Shown one piece after another: positions 25,423 through 33,129 of a DNA stretch of 48,069 bases. Positions within the stretch are counted from its first letter, which is position 1, and each line of letters opens with the position of its first letter. The stretch comes from Planctomycetales bacterium (GTDB lineage: Bacteria > Planctomycetota > Planctomycetia > Pirellulales > Pirellulaceae). The stretch lies in contig JAGQOY010000029.1 of NCBI GenBank assembly GCA_020427005.1, positions 1 through 48,069 of the forward strand. The letters are read 5' to 3'. The position numbers and the translations under genes were made by a program. The notes below the pieces were generated by a model. That model did not search any database. It saw nothing but the letters and a program-made list of their open reading frames with translations, and was not told the origin of the DNA.

Positions 25423-25532
25423 TTAACGCCGTGTCACCGGCAGAAGTTAAGGGATGTTTCGCGGGCAAAGCCGCTGCTTACCGTTGTCAGCTGGTGAAGA
25501 TCGCCCGTTTTGCGACACCTACGAACAGAGCC

Positions 25533-27518
25533 TTAGTCGAGAGAAAACTTGGGAACTTGGCGGGCCAGGCGATCCCATGTTCCTTTGGGGACTCGTTGGC
25601 GATCGACCCATAGGCCCTCGATGGCCAATCCATCCAATTCGGTTGTTGCCAAAGCTCCTAAGGCATCGCGAGGCGTACAGCAAATAGGCTGGCCACGTAC
25701 ATTTAGACTGGTGTTAATCAACACCGGACAATGGGTACGCTCGAAAAACGCTAATAGCAGTCGATAAAATCCGGGAAAGCGTTGCGGGTCCACGGTCTGA
25801 ATGCGAGCTGTACCGTCGTGATGTATTACAGCAGGTATAAGGTCCCTCACTTTGCCAACAAAGTGATCCGCAGCAACTCCTGATGGTAATGCAAACTCAC
25901 GGGCCTTGGCTACGACCGACATATATGGATAACTCTCGCCAGGTTCTAGCTCAAAAAACCGATAAGCGTGTTCCGCTAGTACACAAGGTGCCAGCGGACG
26001 AAAAGACTCGCGGAACTTAACTTTGGCGTTGATTATGTCTTGCATCTTGCCCCAGCGGGCGTCAGCTAGAATACTCCGATTTCCAAGAGCTCGCGGACCG
26101 AATTCCATTCGTCCTTGAAACCAGGCCACGACTTTTCCGTCGGCCAATTGGTCCGCCAACAATTGTTCAAATTGCTCGCGCGGTAATTCTTCAAACGGTA
26201 CGCCTTCGGAGGCAAGGATAGTCTTAACTTCCGCCTTGGAATAGCATGGCCCAAGCTGACAACCGTTCATGCTGTCCAGGGGCTTCATGGAGTTGAGTTG
26301 ACCGTCGGTAGCTGTATCTGCTGGGAATCTAGGCTGATCCAATGCGTGATGCCAGGCAAGCCATGCCGCTCCTAAACTTCCTCCTGCATCACCAGCGGCG
26401 GGTTGGACAAACAGATTTTCGACATCGGTCTCCTCCAGAATTCGTCGATTGGCCGTGCAATTGAGTGCTACACCGCCGGCTAAACATAAATTGCGCGACT
26501 GAGTCAAGTTGATAACATGTCGGGCCTGCCTGACGACAGCCAGAGAGATAATTTCTTGGGCACTGGCAGCTACGTCTCGGTGCCAATCACTAATGGGTTC
26601 GTCTTCATTTCGACGAAGGCCCCCAAGTCTGCGTTCAAGATCCGGCGAAAACATTTGGAGTTCACGCGTGAATCGAAAATACTTGCGAATGTTCAAACGG
26701 ATCGAGCCGTCAGCGGCGACATGAATCACCTCATCAAGCAGGCGTCCAATCAAACGAGGTTCGCCAAACGGCGCCAGACCCATTAACTTGTATTCCCCCG
26801 AATTGGCTTTGAATCCACACAGAGTGGTCATGGCTGTATAGAAGAGACCCAACGAATGCGGAAAACGTTGTTCACATAATATTTTGATGCGATGCTGTGT
26901 TCCTTGAGCAATCACACCAGTAGCCCATTCTCCCACGCCATCGATAGTTAGAATTGCAGCCGATTCAAATGGGCTAGGGAAAAATGCGCTGGAAGCATGC
27001 GAGAGATGATGGGGGAAATAGAGCAGGATTCGAGGACGTAGCTCACGGCGTATTGTACGTCCAACCCAAAGCTTGATTTGTAGCCAATGCGGCATGGCTG
27101 CATGAAAAGTCCGCCACGATAACGGGGCTTCCGCAACGATTGATTCAAGTATCCTTCCGAATCTCAGCCAAGGTTTCTCATAGAAGGCGACAATATCGAT
27201 TTTTTGTCCGCGCCTTGGGGTAAGAGATGGGGTGCCATTAGGTTTCAGTTCATTATGAGTAGAGGCTTTACCTGTGGACCGTTCTTGGAGCTCGTCTAAA
27301 CAATAATTTATGGCGGCAAGCGGAAATCGATCATCGTGCTTAATGCCGCTAAAGCGTTCCTCACTCGCCGCAGCGATCAATTTTCCGCCTACGAGAAGAC
27401 TGGCAGCTGAATCATGAAAGTGGGAGCTTATCCCAAGAATCGAACTCTCACCGATTGGAAGGTTCAATGGACAAGTCTCAATGCACTGTGAAGGGCGCCA
27501 ATTATCTCGTAGAGCCAC
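25533..27518 (-). CDS. Carbamoyltransferase, NodU/CmcH family
   Basis: The 661-residue enzyme transfers a carbamoyl group from carbamoyl phosphate to a hydroxyl of a sugar or small molecule; the acceptor is unknown. The N-terminal Kae1/HypF-like domain has ILGISSHFHDSAASLLVGGKLIAAASEERFSGIKHD, then HHLSHASSAFFPSPFESAAILTIDGVGEW with the metal-site histidines, and LAGGVALNCTANRRI. The C-terminal carbamoyltransferase domain has FQGRMEFGPRALGNRSILADAR and LINTSLNVRGQPICCTP. The listed start is a GTG directly abutting the stop of the DUF1579 gene (TAGGTG). The family usually begins about 27 residues later, at ILGIS, so a later start is possible. No biosynthetic cluster is seen around it. Confidence 0.9.
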   Translation of the reverse strand: MALRDNWRPSQCIETCPLNLPIGESSILGISSHFHDSAASLLVGGKLIAAASEERFSGIKHDDRFPLAAINYCLDELQERSTGKASTHNELKPNGTPSLTPRRGQKIDIVAFYEKPWLRFGRILESIVAEAPLSWRTFHAAMPHWLQIKLWVGRTIRRELRPRILLYFPHHLSHASSAFFPSPFESAAILTIDGVGEWATGVIAQGTQHRIKILCEQRFPHSLGLFYTAMTTLCGFKANSGEYKLMGLAPFGEPRLIGRLLDEVIHVAADGSIRLNIRKYFRFTRELQMFSPDLERRLGGLRRNEDEPISDWHRDVAASAQEIISLAVVRQARHVINLTQSRNLCLAGGVALNCTANRRILEETDVENLFVQPAAGDAGGSLGAAWLAWHHALDQPRFPADTATDGQLNSMKPLDSMNGCQLGPCYSKAEVKTILASEGVPFEELPREQFEQLLADQLADGKVVAWFQGRMEFGPRALGNRSILADARWGKMQDIINAKVKFRESFRPLAPCVLAEHAYRFFELEPGESYPYMSVVAKAREFALPSGVAADHFVGKVRDLIPAVIHHDGTARIQTVDPQRFPGFYRLLLAFFERTHCPVLINTSLNVRGQPICCTPRDALGALATTELDGLAIEGLWVDRQRVPKGTWDRLARQVPKFSLD

Positions 27519-28088
27519 CTATTTCTGACGTAGATAAACAATTTCCATGCTACGAACATACTGATCAGTGGTTCCCGCTTTCAATTCATACATGGTCATC
27601 AAACGATGGTCTTTGTCGACATACTTCACAACCGATTTGCCTTGTACTTCATTGCCTTCTAGGTCAATGCCTTTCGTTGAGCTGGTTAGCGTATTAGTAG
27701 ACTTGTCAAAGGTACCGCTCATGTGCATAGCGGCTGGAGAAACGGAGTCTACCCAACTGCCGACATATTTTTTTGTTTTGGTGTCGTAACCACTGATAGA
27801 GTGGCCCTCGAAAGGCAACCCTCCAAAGTCTCCTTTGAACTCACTAATGACCCAGAATGGTCCTAACAGACGATTTGTCTCCACTCCTTGAGACACCGTG
27901 GGGTCAGCGTTAGGGTCGGTCTTCCCATCGGCTCCCATCCACAACTTTACCGAAGCTTGCCAAATGCCAACATCCTGTTTCAATACTTCATGTTCAGGTG
28001 TCGGCTCGGGAAACTGCGCCTGAACAGATTTACCGATAAATAAAAAGAATATTAAGCTGACTGGCACGAGTCGAATTCCAAAAGGCAT
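27519..28088 (-). CDS. DUF1579 family secreted protein
   Basis: The ATG at 28088 has GGAAG eight bases upstream and gives 189 residues with a signal peptide (about 1-24, ending VQAQ). The longer frame to 28238 lacks a ribosome site. The mature protein matches DUF1579: EHEVLKQDVGIWQASVKLWMG, then NRLLGPFWVISEFKGDFGGLPFEGHSISGYDTKTKKYVGSWVDSVS, and a repeated beta pattern ending RSMEIVYLRQK. The family is a small lipocalin-like beta fold of unknown function, frequent in planctomycetes. Its stop codon is contiguous with the GTG assigned to the carbamoyltransferase, so both are probably on one message. Confidence 0.9.
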   Translation of the reverse strand: MPFGIRLVPVSLIFFLFIGKSVQAQFPEPTPEHEVLKQDVGIWQASVKLWMGADGKTDPNADPTVSQGVETNRLLGPFWVISEFKGDFGGLPFEGHSISGYDTKTKKYVGSWVDSVSPAAMHMSGTFDKSTNTLTSSTKGIDLEGNEVQGKSVVKYVDKDHRLMTMYELKAGTTDQYVRSMEIVYLRQK

Positions 28089-28634
28089 GATTAGTACTTC
28101 CAGCGGGTGAATTTGTGCTCTGTGAATCAACGGCAAAGAACTAACTTTAGAGTGTAACCGGTAGGTTCCCAATTGAAGAGCGTAACAGATTTTATGCAAT
28201 TGTGGTGAGATGCCACAGGTAGAATCGTCTGAATGCATTAATCACCCTACCCTCCAAAGACTGTTAACAATCTTTGCGAATTGACTAAAAACCAGCTCCC
28301 CAGAGGCAAGAGAAATAATTGGTGGCCTCTTATTCAGGCGTTTCACACGTAGCTACTTTGGCATACTTGCTGGCAATCGTGCTTGCTTATTTTGTGATCT
28401 GGCGGATTGGGGAAGCGTGAAAAGTTTGCGAAAATTGCCAGGTAAGGTCGAAGTGATGTTCCCGCGATTCCCCATAGCTAGATTTTGAGAGGTGACTTTA
28501 CGATTCACCGGCAAAATCGTTAGACTTGAATAAGATAGCCCAATTAATAGGCACAAGGGATCGAAGTCACTTTGATGAGGCCATCAATATGACTTGCCCA
28601 ATTTTTTTCCATTTCGCTTTTCAAGTTCTCACAA
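28089..28634. other. Divergent intergenic region between the DUF1579 gene and glgC
   Basis: These 546 bases lie between leftward and rightward genes and hold both promoters. Short frames here have no protein-like features. I found no riboswitch, clear dyad or tRNA. Confidence 0.4.
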
Positions 28635-29918
28635 ATGAACATGTTGCGAAACACAACTACAGTAGTTTTGGCAGGCGGAAAAGGTACGCGACTCGAGCCG
28701 TTGACACTGGATCGAGCCAAGCCGGCGGTACCATTTGGTGGAACCTATCGGATCATCGACTTTGTGTTATCGAATGCCATAAACTCTGGTCTGCGGCGAC
28801 TGTTGATACTGACACAATACAAAGCTTTGAGTCTTGATCGACACATCAATTTAGGCTGGAGACCGTTTTTTTGTGCAGAGTTGGGAGAGTTTTTAGATGT
28901 GGTTCCCCCGCAACAGCGCATTGATGAGCAATGGTATCAGGGAACTGCTGACGCGGTATATCAGAACATCTTCGTAATTGAAAAGGATCGACCTCAATAT
29001 GTGCTGATCTTGGCCGGCGATCATATCTACAAGATGAACTACCTTAAAATGTTAGAGTTTCATCGTGAAATGGAAGCCGACCTGACCGTAGGCGCTTTGC
29101 ACGTTGACCGCGATTCGGCCAAACAATTTGGCGTGATCCAAATTGATAACGATCAGCGAATTGTTGGTTTTCAGGAAAAACCCGCTCATCCCAAGCCCAT
29201 ACCTGGTGACGATGAACATTGTCTGGCATCGATGGGAATTTATGTCTTTACAGCTCGATTCTTGTTTGAACATCTATGCCGTGACGCCACGGATTCAAAC
29301 AGCGACCATGACTTTGGGAAAAACATCATCCCATCGATTATCGATAGTCATAAAGTATTCGCATTTCCGTTCCGCGATGAGAACAGAAAACGCGAGGCCT
29401 ATTGGCGCGATGTGGGAACACTGGATGCGTATTTTGACGCTAACATGGATCTTGTACAAATTGACCCACAACTGAATCTTTACGATCAGGAATGGCCAAT
29501 TCGTACATTACAGCCCAATCTGCCACCCCCCAAATTTGTTTTTGGCAGCGATGGCGATTTAGAGCGATGTGGGCAAGCGCTTGACAGCATCGTCTGTCCT
29601 GGAACTATTTTGAGTGGCGGTCGCGTCCAACGCAGCGTAATCAGTTCTAACGTGCGTATCAACAGTTACGCTAGCGTGGAAGACAGTATCGTTTTCCATG
29701 GTGTAAACATTGGGCGACATGCTCGGATTCGGCGTGCGATTATCGACAAGAATGTCAATATTCCACCTGAAATGGAAATTGGCTACGACATTGAGCTAGA
29801 TCGACGACGCGGATTTACCATTAGTCCAAATGGAATTGTGGTAATCTCGGGAAACGATTCGCCTTCGATGGCAGATAGCAGTTTGATGGCAGATCCACCT
29901 ACTACTGTCTGGCGGTAA
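28635..29918 (+). CDS. glgC: Glucose-1-phosphate adenylyltransferase
   Basis: This enzyme makes ADP-glucose from glucose 1-phosphate and ATP, the committed step of bacterial glycogen synthesis. The product has 427 residues (or 425 from the ATG at 28641). The nucleotidyltransferase domain has VVLAGGKGTRLEPLTLDRAKPAVPFGG, YRIIDFVLSNAINSG, the catalytic AGDHIYKMNY, and GFQEKPAHP with the substrate lysine. YWRDVGTLDAYF marks the end of the catalytic half. The C-terminal left-handed beta-helix repeats (about 300-400) follow: VCPGTILSGGRVQRSVISSNVRINSYASVEDSIV. No other glycogen gene is adjacent. No strong ribosome site precedes it. Confidence 0.97.
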   Translation: MNMLRNTTTVVLAGGKGTRLEPLTLDRAKPAVPFGGTYRIIDFVLSNAINSGLRRLLILTQYKALSLDRHINLGWRPFFCAELGEFLDVVPPQQRIDEQWYQGTADAVYQNIFVIEKDRPQYVLILAGDHIYKMNYLKMLEFHREMEADLTVGALHVDRDSAKQFGVIQIDNDQRIVGFQEKPAHPKPIPGDDEHCLASMGIYVFTARFLFEHLCRDATDSNSDHDFGKNIIPSIIDSHKVFAFPFRDENRKREAYWRDVGTLDAYFDANMDLVQIDPQLNLYDQEWPIRTLQPNLPPPKFVFGSDGDLERCGQALDSIVCPGTILSGGRVQRSVISSNVRINSYASVEDSIVFHGVNIGRHARIRRAIIDKNVNIPPEMEIGYDIELDRRRGFTISPNGIVVISGNDSPSMADSSLMADPPTTVWR

Positions 29919-29967
29919 CCATTGACGCAGTTGTAATGACGTTTTTCAGCTGCCGAAAGGATTTGCT

Positions 29968-31002
29968 GTGCCTCCGAATACTGCACTATTCGTAATTGGA
30001 CTTGGGCTGGGTATTGGCCTATTGGTCATTGGTTTGGTTATTGGCTTTTGGTTCGGGCGTCGTGCCGCACCTACCGTCGTTGACCGAAAGCAGTTCCTGG
30101 CCTTTCTCCGCAACTTGAGTATGTGGACTACTGAATTTGCAGGGGATGTTTCCGAGTATCAATTGAAGTTAGGCAATCTAAATTCTCTTGTACAGGCTAA
30201 GAATTCTGTTTCCCCAGAGGAAATAGGTGAGCTGCTGCGCAAAATCATGGATGCGAATAACCAGCTTCAGTCACGTTTGGAGTCCGCCGAGGCTCTGTTG
30301 GAAACTCAAACCAGTCAAATCTCTCAATACTTGACCGAAGCGCTTACAGATGGATTGACTGGTTTATTCAACCGAAGGGCATTCGATCGTAATACCGATG
30401 AGTTGTTTTCGCATTGGCAATCGAAAAGCAAACTCTTCTCTTTGGGTCTACTTGATATCGACCATTTCAAAAACATCAATGATGTTCATGGGCACCCAGC
30501 GGGCGACGCAGTTTTGAAACGAGTTGCAGAGGTCCTGCAGTCTGAATTTAGGGATGCGAGCTGCGTGGCAAGATACGGCGGTGAGGAGTTTGCTGTGCTA
30601 AGTTATTGCCCTGTTGACGAAATGGCCGCTGCACTAGAACAATTGCGGGTGGCCATGACTAAAATGGAGGTTGATTACGAGGGGCAGACTATTGTCGTAA
30701 CGGTTAGTGCCGGTGCAGCGGTCATTGCACCCGATGACAAAATTGGCAAGCTCGTTCGCCGTGCCGACGAAGCACTTTATGCAGCCAAGATGGGTGGCCG
30801 CAACCGTGTTTACTTGCATGATGGCACTGTGTGCCAGTTAGTAACCCGTTCTGAAGCGCCGATTGCCGGGAACCGTGAACGCACGGTGGCAGAACAGTCT
30901 TCCGGATTTGAGCAAGAAGAGTTGCAGAATGCTCAATCCCGAATTCAGCAGAGACTCAATGCGTTTGTGCAAGAAGAATCGCGGCGCATTCTTAGATCGT
31001 AG
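29968..31002 (+). CDS. Membrane-anchored diguanylate cyclase (GGDEF)
   Basis: The 344-residue protein is predicted to make cyclic di-GMP. The GTG start at 29968 is supported by AAAGGA six bases upstream. One membrane segment (about 7-30) is followed by a coiled-coil-like region (about 60-125), a common dimerising linker. The GGDEF domain (about 126-285) has DGLTGLFNRRAFD, LLDIDHFKNINDVHGHPAGD and the active-site variant GGEEF (204-208), which is an active form in the family. The inhibitory site RxxD before it is not present (RDAS), so feedback inhibition may be lost. A Gln/Glu-rich tail of about 50 residues follows. It lies 49 bases after glgC on the same strand. Confidence 0.93.
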   Translation: MPPNTALFVIGLGLGIGLLVIGLVIGFWFGRRAAPTVVDRKQFLAFLRNLSMWTTEFAGDVSEYQLKLGNLNSLVQAKNSVSPEEIGELLRKIMDANNQLQSRLESAEALLETQTSQISQYLTEALTDGLTGLFNRRAFDRNTDELFSHWQSKSKLFSLGLLDIDHFKNINDVHGHPAGDAVLKRVAEVLQSEFRDASCVARYGGEEFAVLSYCPVDEMAAALEQLRVAMTKMEVDYEGQTIVVTVSAGAAVIAPDDKIGKLVRRADEALYAAKMGGRNRVYLHDGTVCQLVTRSEAPIAGNRERTVAEQSSGFEQEELQNAQSRIQQRLNAFVQEESRRILRS

Positions 31003-31029
31003 TCCTTACCAGGCTAGGTGCCAATTCGA

Positions 31030-31050
31030 ATGGGCTTCGCCCGGGCCCAT
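31030..31050. terminator. GC-rich hairpin between convergent genes
   Basis: The sequence ATGGGC...GCCCAT with an inner GGGC-TTC-GCCC can fold in two overlapping ways between the diguanylate cyclase stop and the end of the leftward gene at 31053. It lacks a T-run, so terminator function is weakly supported. Confidence 0.3.
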
Positions 31051-31052
31051 GG

Positions 31053-31919
31053 TTAACGTGGGATCGCTACCGCACCGCCACCTAGGTCTTGCAACTTATT
31101 TTTTGATTGATACTCGAAATAGAGTCGATATTGCTTTTGTAGTTGATTGATGGCCGCTATCTGGTCAGGGCTCAGGAAACTGGCCAGCTTTTGGGTGTCT
31201 AATTTCGCTAACAGCAGGCGACCAATTTCAGGACTAGTGAGCGCGTATGTATCTGCCTCGAATTCCTCAGCCAATTGAGATATAAGTTGCTTTCTTTGTT
31301 CGGAATTAATCGCGTAAAAGCGATTCACGACATCAGCGGTTTGAGAAAGTTGTGCGATCAAATAGAGTTCCGCTTGCTGCTGGTTAAGGACTTGTTGTAG
31401 CACTTTTGCGCTGAGTGTATTGGGGTACCAAGGTAATGTGATACGCGAACTTAATTCTGAAAATTCCTCAGAAATCTGCGTCAAATCGGAAGCCGTAATG
31501 GTTTCCAACCCGGAGTATTTTGTTTCCATTTCTCGTAGTCGTCGGCATACTGCCGTTGTGTCCGCCAACACCGCTACCTGCATTTTCTCTAGCTGAGCGT
31601 CCGACAATCCGCATTGTTCGGTTAGCTGATCCAATTTGGATCTGGCATGCGCTAGGATCCGACTACGTATGTCGTCAACAACGCTAGCGGGAGGTTCGAC
31701 TTTGACAAGTACTGAGGGTGAGAGCCGAAGAGCGTTGCTACCGCCGTAACGATTCTCATCGAGTTTTGGCTGAATGTATTGCAGCAATGGAGTATCTGCA
31801 ATTTGTCCAAGTGCAAATGCGGTTAAGCATAATGTACAAACCGCTGCTCCTAGAATAGATCGCCATTCAAAACTTGGGGGGCGCTGGGCCGGTCTATATT
31901 CAATGCTCGGCGGGTACAT
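31053..31919 (-). CDS. Secreted or anchored helical protein of unknown function
   Basis: I place the start at the ATG at 31919, giving 288 residues. The N-terminus YPPSIEYRPAQRPPSFEWRS is followed by a hydrophobic segment (about 22-38) ending ALGQ, consistent with a signal peptide or anchor. The longer frame to 32084 adds sequence not resembling protein. The rest is mostly alpha-helical and rich in Leu, Gln and Ser. It has no cysteine-based or catalytic motif I know. It includes LSDAQLEKMQVAVLAD and a late SPDQIAAINQLQKQYRLYFEYQ, a pattern seen in planctomycete proteins of unknown role. No ribosome site is visible. Confidence 0.6.
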   Translation of the reverse strand: MYPPSIEYRPAQRPPSFEWRSILGAAVCTLCLTAFALGQIADTPLLQYIQPKLDENRYGGSNALRLSPSVLVKVEPPASVVDDIRSRILAHARSKLDQLTEQCGLSDAQLEKMQVAVLADTTAVCRRLREMETKYSGLETITASDLTQISEEFSELSSRITLPWYPNTLSAKVLQQVLNQQQAELYLIAQLSQTADVVNRFYAINSEQRKQLISQLAEEFEADTYALTSPEIGRLLLAKLDTQKLASFLSPDQIAAINQLQKQYRLYFEYQSKNKLQDLGGGAVAIPR

Positions 31920-32169
31920 GGAAAACCGGAAGGTGATAGAGTGTAGAATTCTAGGCAAATACGTATAAACAAGAGTAAAATCACCCAAGATACTAGCACC
32001 AGAATACTTTTGAAGCCCCACGAGGTAAATGGATGTGGTTACGGACAAGAGGCCTCGCAACGTTACGATGTGAGCTTCAACCAATAGAATCAGACTGTGA
32101 AACAGTGAGCATTACTAAGGGAAATAGATACTAAACGGATTCCCGCCAGCTCGACCATTCAAGTGCAGT

Positions 32170-33129
32170 TTACTGGTTGGAGAAGCTGAGCATCTCCGAA
32201 ATATCGATATGGCATGCCTGTGCGAAGCGATTGATGGCCAATCTGGCGGCGTGCCGACCGAGATCAACGGTTCGACTTGGTTGGCAGAAATCAAACCATT
32301 GAATGTGGCCAACTTCCGGTTTAATCAACAAGTCAACTTCCTCAATCTGGACGCGACGGTACAGCCGCTCTGCAATTTCATCCATGCGTAGGAGTACATG
32401 GATGGCCGAATCGCATTTTGAAATTGGCTCAAGTGTTGGTCCGACGTCAATTCCAATCACCAACTGATCGGTGGCATAGCTGCGGGCCATGCGGACTGGC
32501 AATGAATCCAGGACCCCCACATCGCAAAGTAACATGCCGTTCCACTCAACCGGGGGAAAAATCCCTGGAATAGCCGCTGAAGCGGCGATGGCCTTACGAA
32601 TCGAACCCCGTTCCAATACAACTTGATGCCCGGTAAGGAGGTCAATCGTTACAATGCTCAGCGGAATTGGTAGTTCGGCAATATCCACGTCTGGAATAAG
32701 ATGACTGATGACCTCTTCAAGAACCTGCCCGCACAGTAGTGAGCGGCGACGAAAGACACGATTTAGTAGCTGTCTGGCCCACAGATAGGCACGGATGCGA
32801 TCATACCAAGCTATCATGCCTCCTGTCGTTAACGAGTTTTTGGGATGAGCTCCGAACAGCGCGTTTTGTTTGGTTCGAAAGCGGCGTGAAGTAACATATG
32901 CTAACACGTGCTGTGTTGCTGAGTGACTTGTTTGTCCTGTTGCGCTCATCGCACCGACAAGACTCCCTATGCTAACTCCCACTATCCGATCAATGACAAT
33001 TCCGGCTTCTTCAATAGCTTGAAGTGCCCCTAGGTGTGCTAGACCACGAGCGCCACCTCCACCAAGTGCGATGATCGCATGACGGGAAAGATTGTCTTTG
33101 CTGATTTGGTTTGTTGCTGGTTGGATCAT
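32170..33129 (-). CDS. Patatin-like phospholipase (RssA-like)
   Basis: The 319-residue serine hydrolase has a patatin fold and probably acts on lipids or acyl esters. The oxyanion loop GGGGARGLAHLGAL (23-36) and the nucleophile Ser53 in GVSIG (51-55) are intact. The catalytic Asp203 is in CDVGVLDSLPV, where the usual Asp-Gly reads Asp-Val. The family resemblance is to bacterial RssA/YlbK-type patatins. Its ATG overlaps the TGA of the acyl-CoA dehydrogenase gene (ATGA), so it is the last member of the beta-oxidation operon. Supplying fatty acids from lipids to that pathway is a reasonable inference. Confidence 0.92.
   Translation of the reverse strand: MIQPATNQISKDNLSRHAIIALGGGGARGLAHLGALQAIEEAGIVIDRIVGVSIGSLVGAMSATGQTSHSATQHVLAYVTSRRFRTKQNALFGAHPKNSLTTGGMIAWYDRIRAYLWARQLLNRVFRRRSLLCGQVLEEVISHLIPDVDIAELPIPLSIVTIDLLTGHQVVLERGSIRKAIAASAAIPGIFPPVEWNGMLLCDVGVLDSLPVRMARSYATDQLVIGIDVGPTLEPISKCDSAIHVLLRMDEIAERLYRRVQIEEVDLLIKPEVGHIQWFDFCQPSRTVDLGRHAARLAINRFAQACHIDISEMLSFSNQ

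Noticed and set aside
24743..25687. Several plus-strand open frames across the DUF1501 remnant
   Set aside because: They are antisense to clear DUF1501 and carbamoyltransferase coding sequence and show no protein features of their own.
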